DNA of 64,000 nucleotides from Spirodela intermedia (Eukaryota > Streptophyta > Magnoliopsida > Alismatales > Araceae), in NCBI GenBank assembly GCA_902729315.2, contig LR746264.1:6659878-6723877 (forward strand), written 5' to 3'. The notes below the pieces were generated by a model. It was not told the origin of the DNA and made no database searches. It was given only the letters and a program-made list of their open reading frames with translations. Of this stretch, positions 10,842 to 21,753 are shown piece after piece; position 1 is the first letter of the stretch; each line of letters starts with the position of its first letter. The translations under genes and the position numbers were made by a program.

Positions 10842-12334
10842 TGAGGGTGTTTTTCAGTGACAGAAGGGATGATTGGACTAGAGAGAGAGAGAGGAGAAAA
10901 AGAGGACCGTTTCCACGTAGGACTTTCACCATGTTCACAGGTGTCTTGTTGCCAGGGAGTTCATGGCCGTGGATCAGAGAGAAACAATCGACGAGACAAC
11001 TGGTAGGCGACGGGGTTGGGAGAGTGGAAATGAGTAGCGGAGCTCGCCGGAGACGGCGGTGGGGGGGGCAGTCTGTGGAGGTGCACCGCCGGTGGGTGCT
11101 GAGGCGATGGCGGCGCCGGCGAAGGTCCACCCGCGGCTTTACGGAGAATCTCCGGTGAGGAATGGCGCAGTCGCCGTCGGAAAGGGAGCCCGCCGTCGTC
11201 CTCCTCCTCTTCTGGGCTCCGGCGGATCCATCAACTCCGCCGTCGCTGATGAAGATTTCTTGAAGAAGACGGGAAGCTCCACTGTCGTAAACGCGCCCTC
11301 TCTTTGTTCTTTACAAAACTCTACTAAAAGGTGGCCGAAGCCCTCTCATCCCACGAAAAAACATTATTAAATATTGAACATTATATGAAAAATATGTGGA
11401 AAAATAGGAGCATCGACTGGCCAGACGAAAGCCCCAACTTTGACTTGCCAGCTAGGTTACGGTTCCCTGATCGGGCGCTGCCAGTCAATACACCCTTCAT
11501 AATGTTGGTAATTAAACCCTATGAGGTAGGACTTTGACCACGCCAGCTGCCAGCCAATTTCTTTGCGATAGACGTCAACGCCGCATTCTCCATTCACCCG
11601 GATCATACACTTTAAGGTGGTGTTAGCCCATAAGAAATAAGAAAATCCCTCTAAACCTTGTGAGTGCGGCGATTATGAGGGGGATAAGAGCAAAAACGTG
11701 GTTTGGACCAGGAAACTAGACCCTTTGGAAGCTCCAACCCAACACGGCATAGATACTAAATTCGGTAATTTTTTCCATTTTCCGCTGGATTTTTTATGCC
11801 TATATTGAGAGAAAATGGGAAGTACCTATGTGCCGCCTCCTCCCTAGAAATGGTACATTAGAAACTAGAACAGGGGGGAAAATATTGGCGTTGACTTTGG
11901 TTTCATATTTTTTTACTTAATTTGGAATGGAAATGGTATACCTGTGTGAGGGTTTATTCATTTAACATATTTTTGGTTTTTTCGGGCGAAGAAAATTTTG
12001 GATTTGATGTTGACGGAGGAAATGGAGGCTGACTGATGTGGAAAATAGCGTTAAGCCTCTATGGAAAAATTACTATATTTGGCTCTTCCACGAGCCTGTA
12101 CTTTATTTTTATCGAGATTTAAGCGAGATTTTACTGAACGTAGTCGGCTCCCCAGGACCAAAACTTTGAAGAATCCCGTCATCAGGAGGATGAGCTATCA
12201 CCCACAACTCCACCTCACCGAACTAACCCAAAAGAAAGAAAAAAGTTTTGAAAAACGTCAAATCTGGTCCTCACTTATGTCAGCTGAAGGCCCACTTGCT
12301 CTCTATCTCTCTCTGCCTTCCCATCTCTCTCTCT

Positions 12335-12368
12335 CCACATCCATATCTCTCTCTCTCTCTCTCTCTCA
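12335..12368. repeat. (CT)n-rich tract
   Basis: Imperfect CT microsatellite about 180 bases before the start codon of the gene at 12541. Confidence 0.8.
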
Positions 12369-12540
12369 GTCGGTCACTCTCCCTGTCCAACCTTCAGCTG
12401 CTTAATAAATGCCACGCGCTGCCAACCCTCATTAATCTCCGTCTTTCCGTGCTCTACTCCCCGCCTGCGTCCCTCCATCCGGCGATCATTTGTGGGCGTT
12501 CCCGGGGAGCTAAACTGTTCTGGTTCGTCCTGGAGGGGAG

Positions 12541-13059
12541 ATGGAAGCCTACGGCGGCGGCGGCGGCGGCGGCGGCGGGTTGAAAGGGTACTGGCGGAGG
12601 AAGCAGTACAACCAGCTCTTCAGCGGTGGCGGGGGAGGAAACAGGTGGAGGGAGACCAGGCGGCGCCGCGTGGTGCTCGGCGGTGCCGCCGCCGGCGACC
12701 CCCGGGGGGCCACAAAGCCGCGGCCGAGGAGGTTCTGGAGGATAAGGGTTGCACCGAAGCTGCAGGTCCTCCGGCAGGCGATCTCTCCACGGCGGTTCCT
12801 GGCGAGGCTCAGAGACGCCTACGTTCGGATGATGTTGAGCTTCGCCAGCTCCGGCGGGCCTTTCAGCGGCGGAGGGCTCGCCTACTACGGCACCCACAAC
12901 CCGGTGGCCGAGCTCTCCCGCCCCCCCCTCAAAGAGTACGACGACAAGATGATCCTCGAGATGTACAAGTCCCTCGTGGCTCAGAAGCACCTCGTCCCCG
13001 CCGCCGGCCGCCCTACCGATGACCCGCTGCGCTCTACGATCCTCCATCGTCCTCATTAA
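12541..13059 (+). CDS. Unknown plant protein, glycine-rich N-terminus, single exon
   Basis: A 172-residue intronless frame with an ATG start and strongly GC-biased codons. Residues 5-13 are nine Gly in a row, and a second Gly run is near residue 30. A very basic middle follows (RETRRRR, then KPRPRRFWRIR), then PRRFLARLRDAYVRMMLSFAS, which could form an amphipathic helix. The acidic-basic tail contains KEYDDKMILEMYKSLVAQ. No signal peptide, membrane segment or catalytic motif is seen. I do not recognise the family. The layout resembles small plant proteins annotated only as uncharacterised. The case for a real gene rests on codon bias, a leader-like upstream CT tract and a stop followed by CT-rich trailer sequence. 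A chance GC-rich frame is the alternative. Confidence 0.7.
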   Translation: MEAYGGGGGGGGGLKGYWRRKQYNQLFSGGGGGNRWRETRRRRVVLGGAAAGDPRGATKPRPRRFWRIRVAPKLQVLRQAISPRRFLARLRDAYVRMMLSFASSGGPFSGGGLAYYGTHNPVAELSRPPLKEYDDKMILEMYKSLVAQKHLVPAAGRPTDDPLRSTILHRPH

Positions 13060-13318
13060 GCGGTCTGCTTCTCTCTCTTTCTCTCTCTCTCTCACTCAAG
13101 CTTCGTCACCCCCCCTTGTTCATGGCATTTGACGAGGAAACTGTCGTCCTCCTCAAACGACCCGACAATCTGTGGTTACTTTCAGACGATCTTCAATGAG
13201 TCTTGATTTACGGAACTCGCATAGAGTCCCCGTCCAATAATAGCATTATTTGCATTAACACCCGGGGTCAATGCGTTGGTTGGATCGTCTCTCTCTTCTC
13301 GCTTTACTCCTTGAGCGA

Positions 13319-13349
13319 GCGAGAGAGGAGAGAGAGAGAGAGAGAGAGC
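13319..13349. repeat. (GA)n microsatellite
   Basis: GA repeat with small interruptions downstream of the unknown gene. Confidence 0.8.
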
Positions 13350-13784
13350 GAGGGATTAGGCGGTGGGAATGGGCCTGATTAGGGTGGCCCATTACCTCTG
13401 GAGGAATTAAACCCGGGCCCATCCCCTCCGAGTTGCTCTGCCCCTCTCTCATTCAATGCTCCCCGGCGCGGGGCCCTATTTATTAAATACATCTATTATT
13501 TTATAAAACAAGAAGAAAATGGAATCCCACTTAAATTATAAATACCCGTATTTACCTAAATACTTATTAATTTTATGAAAATCGCCCTCCGTATTTCTGG
13601 CACGTTTGCCAATAGAACCCAGGTGTGGGCTGACGGCGAACCCAGAGTACCGTGATTCTCGGGATCACAGGCCATTCTGGGCCTTTTGCACCCATTTGAG
13701 GGGCCCACGAATGGAGGGAGTCAATGCTGTCGGTTGTGGGCTTCGGCCCACGAACAGAACGGGAAGGACGATACTCGCCAGCGC

Positions 13785-14115
13785 CACGTGGAGGGCCACC
13801 AAATATCCGCTTTTCACGTGCGGAAAAACCGACGCACGTGGCGGCGATCCACTAGACCCACTCCCCGCCCACGACCGCCCGGATTTCCGATATTTTTTCA
13901 ATGTTTCTACTTCATTATTGGGGTGGAATCGCAGGAAATTATAGTATTCGTCCTTTTTTATAAAAAAAATTCCTTCTGCATTCGCACGTGCGAGTATCGA
14001 TTAGCGTGCCGTTTGAATTAATTATCCACATAATGCCGTGGGCGTTCATTTTTCTTTAATAAATGATTGGCCAGGCAGACCGGGAGCACGTGTGCTTTTG
14101 TTATATATGACGTCA
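13785..14115. promoter_or_regulatory. Cluster of five G-boxes and one palindromic TGACGTCA
   Basis: CACGTG occurs at 13785, 13815, 13835, 13985 and 14087, and TGACGTCA at 14108-14115. These ACGT cores are known binding sites of plant bZIP (including ABA-response ABF type) and bHLH factors. They lie 1.1-1.45 kb before the GATL start, so the target gene is uncertain. Confidence 0.55.
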
Positions 14116-14669
14116 TGAGTATCTATATAGAATTCAGACGAGCGTTCTTCTTTGAGGCCCATTAATGCGGAACTCGTTTTGGGCCGAATGGGCTGGTTTC
14201 ACCCAGAACAGGTTAAATAATGGGATACAAAAATACGTAAATAATGGAATAAAAACCCATATCATTGGTGGTTAAATTGCTTCGTAGTTTGGTGGAGAGT
14301 CGACCTTCGAAATGTGATAAGAACGGGAGGTGGGGTGGGTTGACCAGGATTCGACGTTGACGAACTACCGCCTTGGGAGGTTTGCGCCGCCTGGCGGCGG
14401 CGGTGGCAGCCCTAAAATGGGCGTGTATACGCCGTCGCGAAGGATTAACGGCGGCGAGAAAGTAGGGATGGATATGGGCTAAATGCGGCAGTCCAGACAT
14501 TTAGGAAAACTCGGGGTATTTCGGACAATTATCTAATTTTGACTCGACAGCCGCCCGAGAAGGGGACGGAAACAAAGGAGGGGTTTTGGGCATTCAGCAT
14601 TTATTCAGGGGGTTGTGTGCAAAAATAAAACTCCGTGAAGAGGGAAGAGGCGGAAATATAGCGGTGCAG

Positions 14670-14676
14670 TATAAAG
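14670..14676 (+). promoter_or_regulatory. Candidate TATA box for GATL
   Basis: TATAAAG 557 bases before the chosen start. It would imply a long leader; other TATA-like stretches are possible. Confidence 0.3.
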
Positions 14677-15232
14677 ATGCCGTGATTCCTTCGGAGAAGC
14701 CCCCGGGGTAAGGGGGGGGGGTGCCGGGGAGAAGGAAGCGGTGGGTAGAGAGAGAAGACGGGAATTAGACGAGGGAAGAAGAGAAGGGTGAAGAAAGGGA
14801 GGGGAGAGAGAAAGCGGAGGACGCCAACGCAGATTCACGGTCCCTCCTCCCCTTCCTGCTCCTCCCTCCGCTGCCTGTCTTTCTATCTTCCTCTTCCATC
14901 TCCGGCGGTTCTGAGGAATTGCACAGATATGAGCATCCATCGTTGGTGGTAGCATCAGACACGCATGGATTCGGGCACCCTTTTCCTCCGGCTACCTTTC
15001 TCGGTGGGCCGTCGCTTTGGTGGCAAGCGATCCGGAGAGGGTTTCTGATCGTCGGTGGCAACCTTCCGCGCCGGCTTTACCCGCAACCACCGCCACTGGC
15101 GATCCCGTCGTTCGCCTCTCCAGGCTGGCGGACCCAAAGGGATCGCTCGCCTTCCTGCTCCTCTCCGCCTTCTTCCGGTTTGCGAGCTTCTTCGACCCGA
15201 GAATCCGCAGGAAGGGCCTCCACCGGGGGAAG

Positions 15233-16351
15233 ATGCTGTGGCTCATCAGGGTCTCCGGGTTCTTCACCGCCGCGCTCGTCACCGTCGTCCTCTCCCCTTC
15301 TCTCCAGTCCTTCCCGCCGGCGGAGGCCATCCGTTCCTCCAACTTCGAGAGCCACCTCCGCTTCCCCAGCGCCACCCCATCTCGCTTCTCCTTCAGGACC
15401 GCCCCGCCGATCCGCAATGCAGACAGATGCGACTCCCCCCTCGCCGCCGCCGCCGGCAGAGGAGGGGGATCGTCGGTGGAGGATCTCACCGTCTGCGACC
15501 CCTCCCTCGTCCACATCGCCATCACCCTCGATGTGGAGTACCTCCGCGGGTCCATCGCCGCCGTCCACTCGGTCCTCCAGCACGCCCTCTGCCCGGAGAG
15601 CGTCTTCTTCCACTTCCTGGTTTCGTCTACGACGAACCTCGAGGAGGTGGTCCGCTCTGCGTTTCCGCAGCTGCGATTCAAGGTGTACTTCTTCGACCCG
15701 GAGAGGGTGAGGGACCTCATCTCGAGCTCGGTGCGGCAGGCGCTGGAGCAGCCGCTGAACTACGCCCGCAACTACCTCGCGGAGATGCTTGAGCCCTGCG
15801 TGAAGCGGGTCATCTACCTCGACTCCGACCTGGTGGTGGTGGACGACATCGCCAAGCTGTGGCGGACCGAGCTCGGCTCACGAACGGTGGGCGCCCCCGA
15901 GTACTGCCACGCCAACTTCACCAAATACTTCACGGATCGCTTCTGGTCGGACCCTCGGTTGTCGCTCACCTTCGCCAGCCGGAAGCCCTGCTACTTCAAC
16001 ACGGGGGTTATGGTGATGGACCTGGAGCGGTGGCGGCGGGGGGGATACACGCGGAGGATCCAGCGGTGGATGGAGATCCAGAGGAACGACGGGCGAATCT
16101 ACGAACTGGGTTCTCTACCGCCGTTCCTCCTGGTTTTCGCCGGGCACGTGGCCCCCATAGATCACCGATGGAACCAGCACGGGCTCGGCGGCGACAACGT
16201 GAAGGGTAGCTGTCGGGACCTCCACCCTGGCCCCGTCAGCCTCCTCCATTGGAGCGGCAGCGGGAAGCCATGGATAAGGCTCGACTCCAACCGTCCATGC
16301 CCGTTGGACGCCCTGTGGGCTCCCTACGACCTCCACGGCCGGGAACCCTAG
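15233..16351 (+). CDS. GATL: Galacturonosyltransferase-like (GATL) GT8 glycosyltransferase
   Basis: Intronless, 372 residues, as usual for GATL genes. GATL proteins act in the Golgi or secretory pathway and are linked to pectin (and sometimes xylan) assembly. The N-terminus has a hydrophobic signal or anchor ([18 protein letters not shown]). The GT8 domain runs from about residue 85 with [25 protein letters not shown], the metal-binding DSD at 197-199 ([12 protein letters not shown]), [16 protein letters not shown], and the C-terminal HWSGSGKPW at 339-347. The protein stops shortly after this motif, as in GATLs and unlike longer GAUTs. The frame is open upstream without an ATG until 15233, which decides the start. 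GC-rich throughout. Which GATL paralogue is not determined. Confidence 0.95.
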   Translation: MLWLIRVSGFFTAALVTVVLSPSLQSFPPAEAIRSSNFESHLRFPSATPSRFSFRTAPPIRNADRCDSPLAAAAGRGGGSSVEDLTVCDPSLVHIAITLDVEYLRGSIAAVHSVLQHALCPESVFFHFLVSSTTNLEEVVRSAFPQLRFKVYFFDPERVRDLISSSVRQALEQPLNYARNYLAEMLEPCVKRVIYLDSDLVVVDDIAKLWRTELGSRTVGAPEYCHANFTKYFTDRFWSDPRLSLTFASRKPCYFNTGVMVMDLERWRRGGYTRRIQRWMEIQRNDGRIYELGSLPPFLLVFAGHVAPIDHRWNQHGLGGDNVKGSCRDLHPGPVSLLHWSGSGKPWIRLDSNRPCPLDALWAPYDLHGREP

Positions 16352-17633
16352 AAGCAGGTTCACCCTCCGCCATTACCCACGAGTCCAAAATTTGATTTCC
16401 CCCCCACCCCCCTCTTCCCTCGCACTCTCAATCGCCTCGCCTTTTTATTCATCTCCGCTGCCCTTCCTGTGGTTAGGTTTTCACGGGCTGCATACTCCTC
16501 GCGGCGGTCTGTGATCTCTTTCTTCCACGGCTGCTGCCTCGGAAAATAAGCACAAGGATACAGCGATAGACGGGGAAGGAAGGCCACCATTCAAATTTGT
16601 TCATGTACGTAGCAGCTTTTTGATACCCAGACATTATGATTCCGCTCATCTTTTTCGGTATCTATACGATCTACACGCCTGCGCACCAGCTCCTTTCCCC
16701 CTGCGCGCCAGCTTTTCGGCAGTCTCTGATAAACCTGGGCGAATACAGCTAGATATGGCTGGCAGGGCGCCCCTCCTCTCCCATGTGGAAGACCTGATAA
16801 TTCGGTCCTCGCCCGTAAAAATAATGGTGATTATAATCCTCGTGGGCTCCTCCGGGGAAAACCCCCAGTTTTCTCCCTTAACTTCAGCGTGGAAATCTGG
16901 TTAAATCTGGGTGGCTCCGGTGGCGTGGACGGGCGCGGCTCCCGTTGGGCGGCGGCGACGAGATCGTGACCTACCGGCCCGGAAACGGCGTCCCGCTGCC
17001 TCCTCCTCCTCCTCCATCTGCCGCTACTGGCCGGCCGGCTGGCTGGCCCTCCATTTTTTGTTCTCCTCTGTGGGAATAACACTGACAGGTCTGGGTTTAG
17101 TGCGAGCCACCGTGGTACGCCCCCGAGCCGTCCCCATCGCCGTCGTTCCGGCGACCGCGACCCTGCCACCTACCAGCTCTTCTTCCCCGTGGCCTCCGCG
17201 GCGCGTGGGCCACACAGATCATCTGGCTCCATGAATTCGACCCCTCTTGCCGGGCTGAGGAGCGCGCTAGAGAGAGAGAGAGACGGAAAGGGTGAGCCGA
17301 CCACATCTCAATCATTCCCGTAGTCTAACAAACATTATGCTCATCCAACTACTGTGGCTTGCGCATTCCCCGAGTGAGATCTCAGAGCTCAGGAGACGTC
17401 CGTGCGAAAGCTAGAGAGAAAGAAATAGAGAGAGAGAGAGGGTAGATGGGTGATCGTTTTCGGTGACGAAAGGGCGAGCTTTCTTCTCTCACGAGCCCCC
17501 GGTAGAAGACGCCTGCTCTCTTCCCCGGCGGAGACTTATTCACAGGAGCGGGAGAGGGGGAGCAGTCAATTGAGTAATTTATACGATGGTTGGGACGTCG
17601 CTACCTCCAAGAGAAGGAGATGGAAAGATAGAG

Positions 17634-17661
17634 TGAGGGAGAGAGAGAGAGAGAGAGAGTG
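17634..17661. repeat. (GA)n microsatellite
   Basis: About 14 GA units with one interruption in intergenic DNA. Confidence 0.8.
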
Positions 17662-18713
17662 GAGAGAGTGGAGAGAGTCGGTGGACGGTAGAGATCGCGT
17701 AGGGATCGGAAGGGACGTCAGGTACAACAACCAGGGCCGAATTGCCTTAGCTCGTACAGTGACGAATCGTGCAAGTAGACTCCGGTGGAGCCCCCCCACG
17801 CATCCGGCTTTCCTAAAATCCCAGGGCAAACTCCCTGGGCGATGAGGGCATGAGGTCAATGCCACGGATGCCAACGCGGCGGGTTAAGGACCCGGTCAGA
17901 CCGAGTCGACCTTGGTCTTTGACTTTTTCGTACGGTACCCATGGCGAGAGGTGACACGACTGATGCCCGAGATTACCTGTCGTGGGAGACCAGGCCCCAC
18001 TGATCACATCTTTCATTAAACCTTGATTTTGAAACTAAAATTAATTTAAAAATGCTAGACTGGGTCGTCTCCTGATCACACTTTATAAAAATAATATCCC
18101 GTTTAGTATCCACATTAACGCCCGTTTTAATGGCATTTTTTAAGTAATAAATACTTTTAAATGGGATCGAGCCGCATGGCTGTTCGAGGGGGGTTGACGC
18201 GTGGGCGCACGTTACTCGCTGCCAAGACACGTACTAGTTGCATATCCTGTCGAATCGGATTCGAGCAGATCCATCGATCTAAGAAAAATGAGCAACTTAA
18301 TTGTATTAATGTTCTTAGTATACTAAAGCTAGTGGGTTTTTTCAATCGTTTGGAGCGATGCTGATGAGATACTAGATTTGGGAGTTTTGGGCCCATTATC
18401 GTACAAATGATGGGCTTGTTTTGTGGGATAAGCCCAGGAGCCCAATAACTCCAACGGGAAACTTGGCTCGTCGTTATTGGCCACATCGAGGCGTCGCGGC
18501 ACGGGACGACCGATTCCCCACCGTATTCACGAGATGACGAAATCCAACTCGGGCTTTGCCGGGTCAACTCGGACCCCCTGCGGGTCGGCTAAACCCGAGT
18601 TTAGATACAGATCGGGGGATGAGTTGAGATGTGAATTGACGGGGGAGAAATATCTGTTCCCAGAGAGGAAGACAAAGCCGACGGGGTCAGAGGAGATAGC
18701 CGGGTCAACTGGG

Positions 18714-18731
18714 GTCACGTGCCCACGTGAC
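18714..18731. promoter_or_regulatory. Perfect inverted pair of G-boxes
   Basis: GTCACGTG, a two-base CC spacer, then CACGTGAC. Both arms contain a complete CACGTG, and a third copy lies at 18828-18833. The site is about 1.0 kb before the COBRA-like start codon. Binding by bZIP or bHLH proteins is inferred from the motif. Confidence 0.5.
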
Positions 18732-19141
18732 AGCGAGGGTTGGACTTTTTTTCTGGAAGGTTCCGGTGATCTAGCAACTTCGGAATGCTGATCAGGGCTG
18801 AATCATAGTTTTCCTGCAAATCAAAAGCACGTGTAATGATTAGTCGCTATAATCCCCCCCGATATGATTGGATGGACGAGATCGGGGGAAGGGTTAGAGT
18901 ATAACGATTATTTTTTAAAAAATTAATCACGAAAAAAATTGAAACATAATTAGTCGTTAAATATAGGGTGGAAATTGCCGCCGTCGCCGCCAGCTGCCGG
19001 TGAAACAGACGAAAAGTTCGAGAGACCCACCCTCTCTCGCCGACGCTTCGAAAATTCAAACTCCATGGGGCCCACAAAGGCGGCGGCGGCGGCGCGGCGA
19101 GGAATCGCAGGCGTCGATCTCCCATCCCACGGTGTTCACCA

Positions 19142-19163
19142 ATCTCTCTCTCTCTCTCTCTCT
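19142..19163. repeat. (CT)n microsatellite
   Basis: CT tract about 590 bases before the COBRA-like start codon. Confidence 0.8.
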
Positions 19164-19746
19164 TCCTGTCTCCTTTCTTACCCGTCCGCGGCCGCTGGAT
19201 TTTGTCTGAGAGGTCGGCGGAGCTTCCTCGGCCCCTCCTCCCGCGTTTGAATGACACAGTGGATCTGGGCGGGGAGCGGGGCCCACAGATAGACGCCCGT
19301 TGAGTCGTCTCGGAAGCCGCGTCCATCTTTATTATTGGTCTTTTGGTTCCTCTTCTCCGCTTGCAGACGGCATGCGGGGAAGACGCCGTCGTACCCCTCT
19401 CTCCCTCTTTCTCTCTCCTTAGGTCATCAGACCTCTTCTTCATCCCCTTCTCGTCACCGGCCCTGCTCTTGCTTGCACACACGCTGGCTGACCAAATCAT
19501 CCCCGACGACCGGCTAGCTTCGCCTCCGGGAACTGCCTTCTAACCTGCGAATTAAAGAAAGGCGTCAGAAAAGGAAACTTAAGGTAGACGGCGGCCTTTC
19601 GTAAGCGCAAGCTGTCCATCCCCCTCTTTCCTCTCTCTTCAGACACGGTTTGTCACGCTCCTTCTCTTCATCCCCTGAACCTCTCTCCTCCCTGCTTCTG
19701 TAGTCGTCCCCTCCCCCCCATCTCCTTCCGGGTCCAGGAAGGAAAG

Positions 19747-21753
19747 ATGGGTTCCCCTGCTCATCGGCTTCGCTGCTGCGCTTCCATCTTCGCTCCTCGG
19801 GCTCTGCCGGCGGCGCTTCTGCTGCTGCTTCTTTCGCTGCTCTCGTCTCGCCTCCCCGTGAGCCGAGCCCAGAATGCCTCCGAAGCCTGCAACGGCATCT
19901 TCCTCTCCTACGATCACAGCTCCCGGGCGGCGATCCGGCCCAGGAACGTCACCCCCCAGCCCTACTCCTTCAGGGCGACGGCCACCATCAGCAACTTCGA
20001 CTCCGTCCCCCTCAAGTCCTGGGCCTTCCACGTCGGCCTCCCCAACGGCACCATCCTCGTCTCCCTGTCCAACTCCGTCCTCACCGACGGGTCCCCCCTC
20101 CCCGCCGTCGTCGGCCCGGATGGGGCCTCCTTATCCGGGAACCCCGCCACCGATCTCAAGACCGCCATCGAGACCGCCGGCGACCTGACCCAGATGCAGG
20201 TCATCATCGCCATCGTTGGCACGCAGTTTGGCGCTGAGTACATGCCGCGAAGCCTCTCCCTGGGGAGCAGGAAGGACTACATCTGCCCGGCGGCGACAAG
20301 CCCCCCCGGCGCCAACACCTCGTTCACCTGCTGCGTGCGCGACCCGAACTTCAGGTCCAACGACTCGTCGCCGCTGGACACGGAGTTCCTCCCCAGGAGC
20401 GAAGGCGACATCACCATCTCCTACGACGTGACCCAGTCCCACTCCTCCAATTATCTCGCCCTCGTCACCATCGCCAACGGGAGCCCCCTGGGGCGGCTCG
20501 ACAACTGGCGGCTCACCTGGCAGTGGATGCGTGGGGAGTTCATCAGCACCACGAGGGGCGCCTACACTTCCACCGTCGGCTCATCGGAGTGCGTCTTCGG
20601 CCCGCAGGGGCAGTTCTACCAGGACCTGGACTTCTCCAAGGTGGTCAACTGCGAGAGGTCGCCCACCATCCTCGACCTGCCGCTGTCCAGGGCCAACGAC
20701 ACCGACGTGGGGAGGATCCCCTTCTGCTGCCGCAACGGGACCATCCTGCCGGCGAGCATGGACTCCGGCAGGTCGGCAGCGTCCGCTTTCCAGCTCCAGG
20801 TCTACAAGATGCCCCCCGACCTGAACCGGACCGAGTTCTTCCCCCCGCAGAACTGGAGGATCACCGGCGCGCCGGGGGCGCTTAACCCGAGCTACGAGTG
20901 CAGCCCCCCGGTCCGCGTCAGCCCAGCCCAGTTCCCCGATTCCAGCGGCCTCCAGTCCTCCACCTCCGCCATAGCCAGTTGGCAGGTGGTCTGCAACATC
21001 ACCCGGCCCAGGGGATCGAACCCGCGTTGCTGCGTCTCCTTCTCCGCCTTCTACAACGAGTCCGCCGTGCCCTGCAAGACCTGCGCCTGCGGGTGCCCTT
21101 CCTCCTCCTCGTCGGCTGCCTGCAGTGCCACCTCGCCGGCGCTGCTGCTTCCCTCCGAAGCGCTCCTCGTGCCCTTCGAGAACAGGACGACTATGGCCAG
21201 GGCGTGGGCAGAGCTCAAGCACTTCAGCGTTCCCAACCCCATCCCCTGCGGGGACTTCTGCGGGGTCAGCATCAACTGGCACATCTCCACGGACTACCGC
21301 AATGGGTGGAGCGCGAGGATGACGCTGTTCAACTGGGAGGACGCCAGCTTGCCAGACTGGTTCGCGGCCGTCCGGTTGAACGAGGCGGCGTACCCCGGCT
21401 ACGAGGCGATGTACTCCTTCAACGGCACCGCCGTGGGGAACAACACCATCTTCATTGAGGGGCTCCCCGGGCTGAACTATCTGATGGGGGAGACGGCGGG
21501 GGAGAACTCGGAGAAGGACCCCAGGGTGCCGGGGAAGCAGCAGTCGGTGATCTCCTTCACGAAGAAGGCGACCCCCGAGTTCGACATGCTCAAGGGCCAC
21601 GGCTTCCCCACGAAGGTGATCTTCAACGGGGAAGAGTGCTCTCTCCCGGACTTCTTCCCCGCCAACTGGGGACACAGGACCGCCATGGTCGACAGAGTCT
21701 GGAGCTTGGTCATTCTCCTGGCCGTGACGTTAAAAATATTGCTGGATCAATAG
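19747..21753 (+). CDS. COBRA-like GPI-anchored protein, COBL7 subgroup
   Basis: Plant wall protein of the COBRA family; members bind cellulose at the cell surface and affect cellulose deposition and directional growth. Single exon, 668 residues. A signal peptide is at about 1-41 (hydrophobic run ALPAALLLLLLSLLSS), then an N-terminal extension of about 190 residues with its own conserved block (YSFRATATISNF...LKSWAFHVGLPNGTILVS). That extension is the mark of the longer COBL7-COBL11 subgroup. The COBRA domain follows, with the hallmark CCVS at residues 428-431 and a Cys-rich CKTCACGC just after. Many N-glycosylation sequons are present. The C-terminus ends in a hydrophobic run (VWSLVILLAVTLKILL), the expected GPI-attachment signal. 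Length matches COBL7 of Arabidopsis. The exact orthologue is not proven. Confidence 0.94.
   Translation: MGSPAHRLRCCASIFAPRALPAALLLLLLSLLSSRLPVSRAQNASEACNGIFLSYDHSSRAAIRPRNVTPQPYSFRATATISNFDSVPLKSWAFHVGLPNGTILVSLSNSVLTDGSPLPAVVGPDGASLSGNPATDLKTAIETAGDLTQMQVIIAIVGTQFGAEYMPRSLSLGSRKDYICPAATSPPGANTSFTCCVRDPNFRSNDSSPLDTEFLPRSEGDITISYDVTQSHSSNYLALVTIANGSPLGRLDNWRLTWQWMRGEFISTTRGAYTSTVGSSECVFGPQGQFYQDLDFSKVVNCERSPTILDLPLSRANDTDVGRIPFCCRNGTILPASMDSGRSAASAFQLQVYKMPPDLNRTEFFPPQNWRITGAPGALNPSYECSPPVRVSPAQFPDSSGLQSSTSAIASWQVVCNITRPRGSNPRCCVSFSAFYNESAVPCKTCACGCPSSSSSAACSATSPALLLPSEALLVPFENRTTMARAWAELKHFSVPNPIPCGDFCGVSINWHISTDYRNGWSARMTLFNWEDASLPDWFAAVRLNEAAYPGYEAMYSFNGTAVGNNTIFIEGLPGLNYLMGETAGENSEKDPRVPGKQQSVISFTKKATPEFDMLKGHGFPTKVIFNGEECSLPDFFPANWGHRTAMVDRVWSLVILLAVTLKILLDQ

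Larger units (their letters stand above)
10752..12540. other. Intergenic, no supported gene
   Basis: The left third is GC-rich with open frames on both strands that lack family resemblance. From 11370 on it is AT-rich. CT-rich tracts at 12300-12370 precede the next gene and probably lie in its promoter or leader. Confidence 0.5.
13060..15232. other. Intergenic region with CACGTG cluster, upstream of GATL
   Basis: Holds GA tract 13319-13349, five CACGTG cores and one TGACGTCA between 13785 and 14115, and a TATAAAG at 14670-14676 that could serve the GATL gene. An open frame without ATG runs into the GATL start. No separate gene is supported. Confidence 0.55.
16352..19746. other. 3.4 kb intergenic region upstream of the COBRA-like gene
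   Basis: No gene supported. Contains GA/CT tracts (17270-17285, 17430-17440, 17634-17661, 19142-19163), a perfect double G-box palindrome at 18714-18731, another CACGTG at 18828, and a GC-rich 500-base stretch directly before the COBRA-like gene that is probably its leader. Open frames here cross microsatellites and show no family resemblance. Confidence 0.55.

Noticed and set aside
15055..15792. Alternative-frame and antisense frames over GATL
   Set aside because: Proline/arginine-rich shadows of a GC-rich gene; they lack an ATG start or any family motif.
20581..21675. 364-residue open frame antisense to the COBRA-like gene
   Set aside because: Long antisense frames are expected opposite GC-rich codons. 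The sense strand has a clear COBRA family match and this frame has none.
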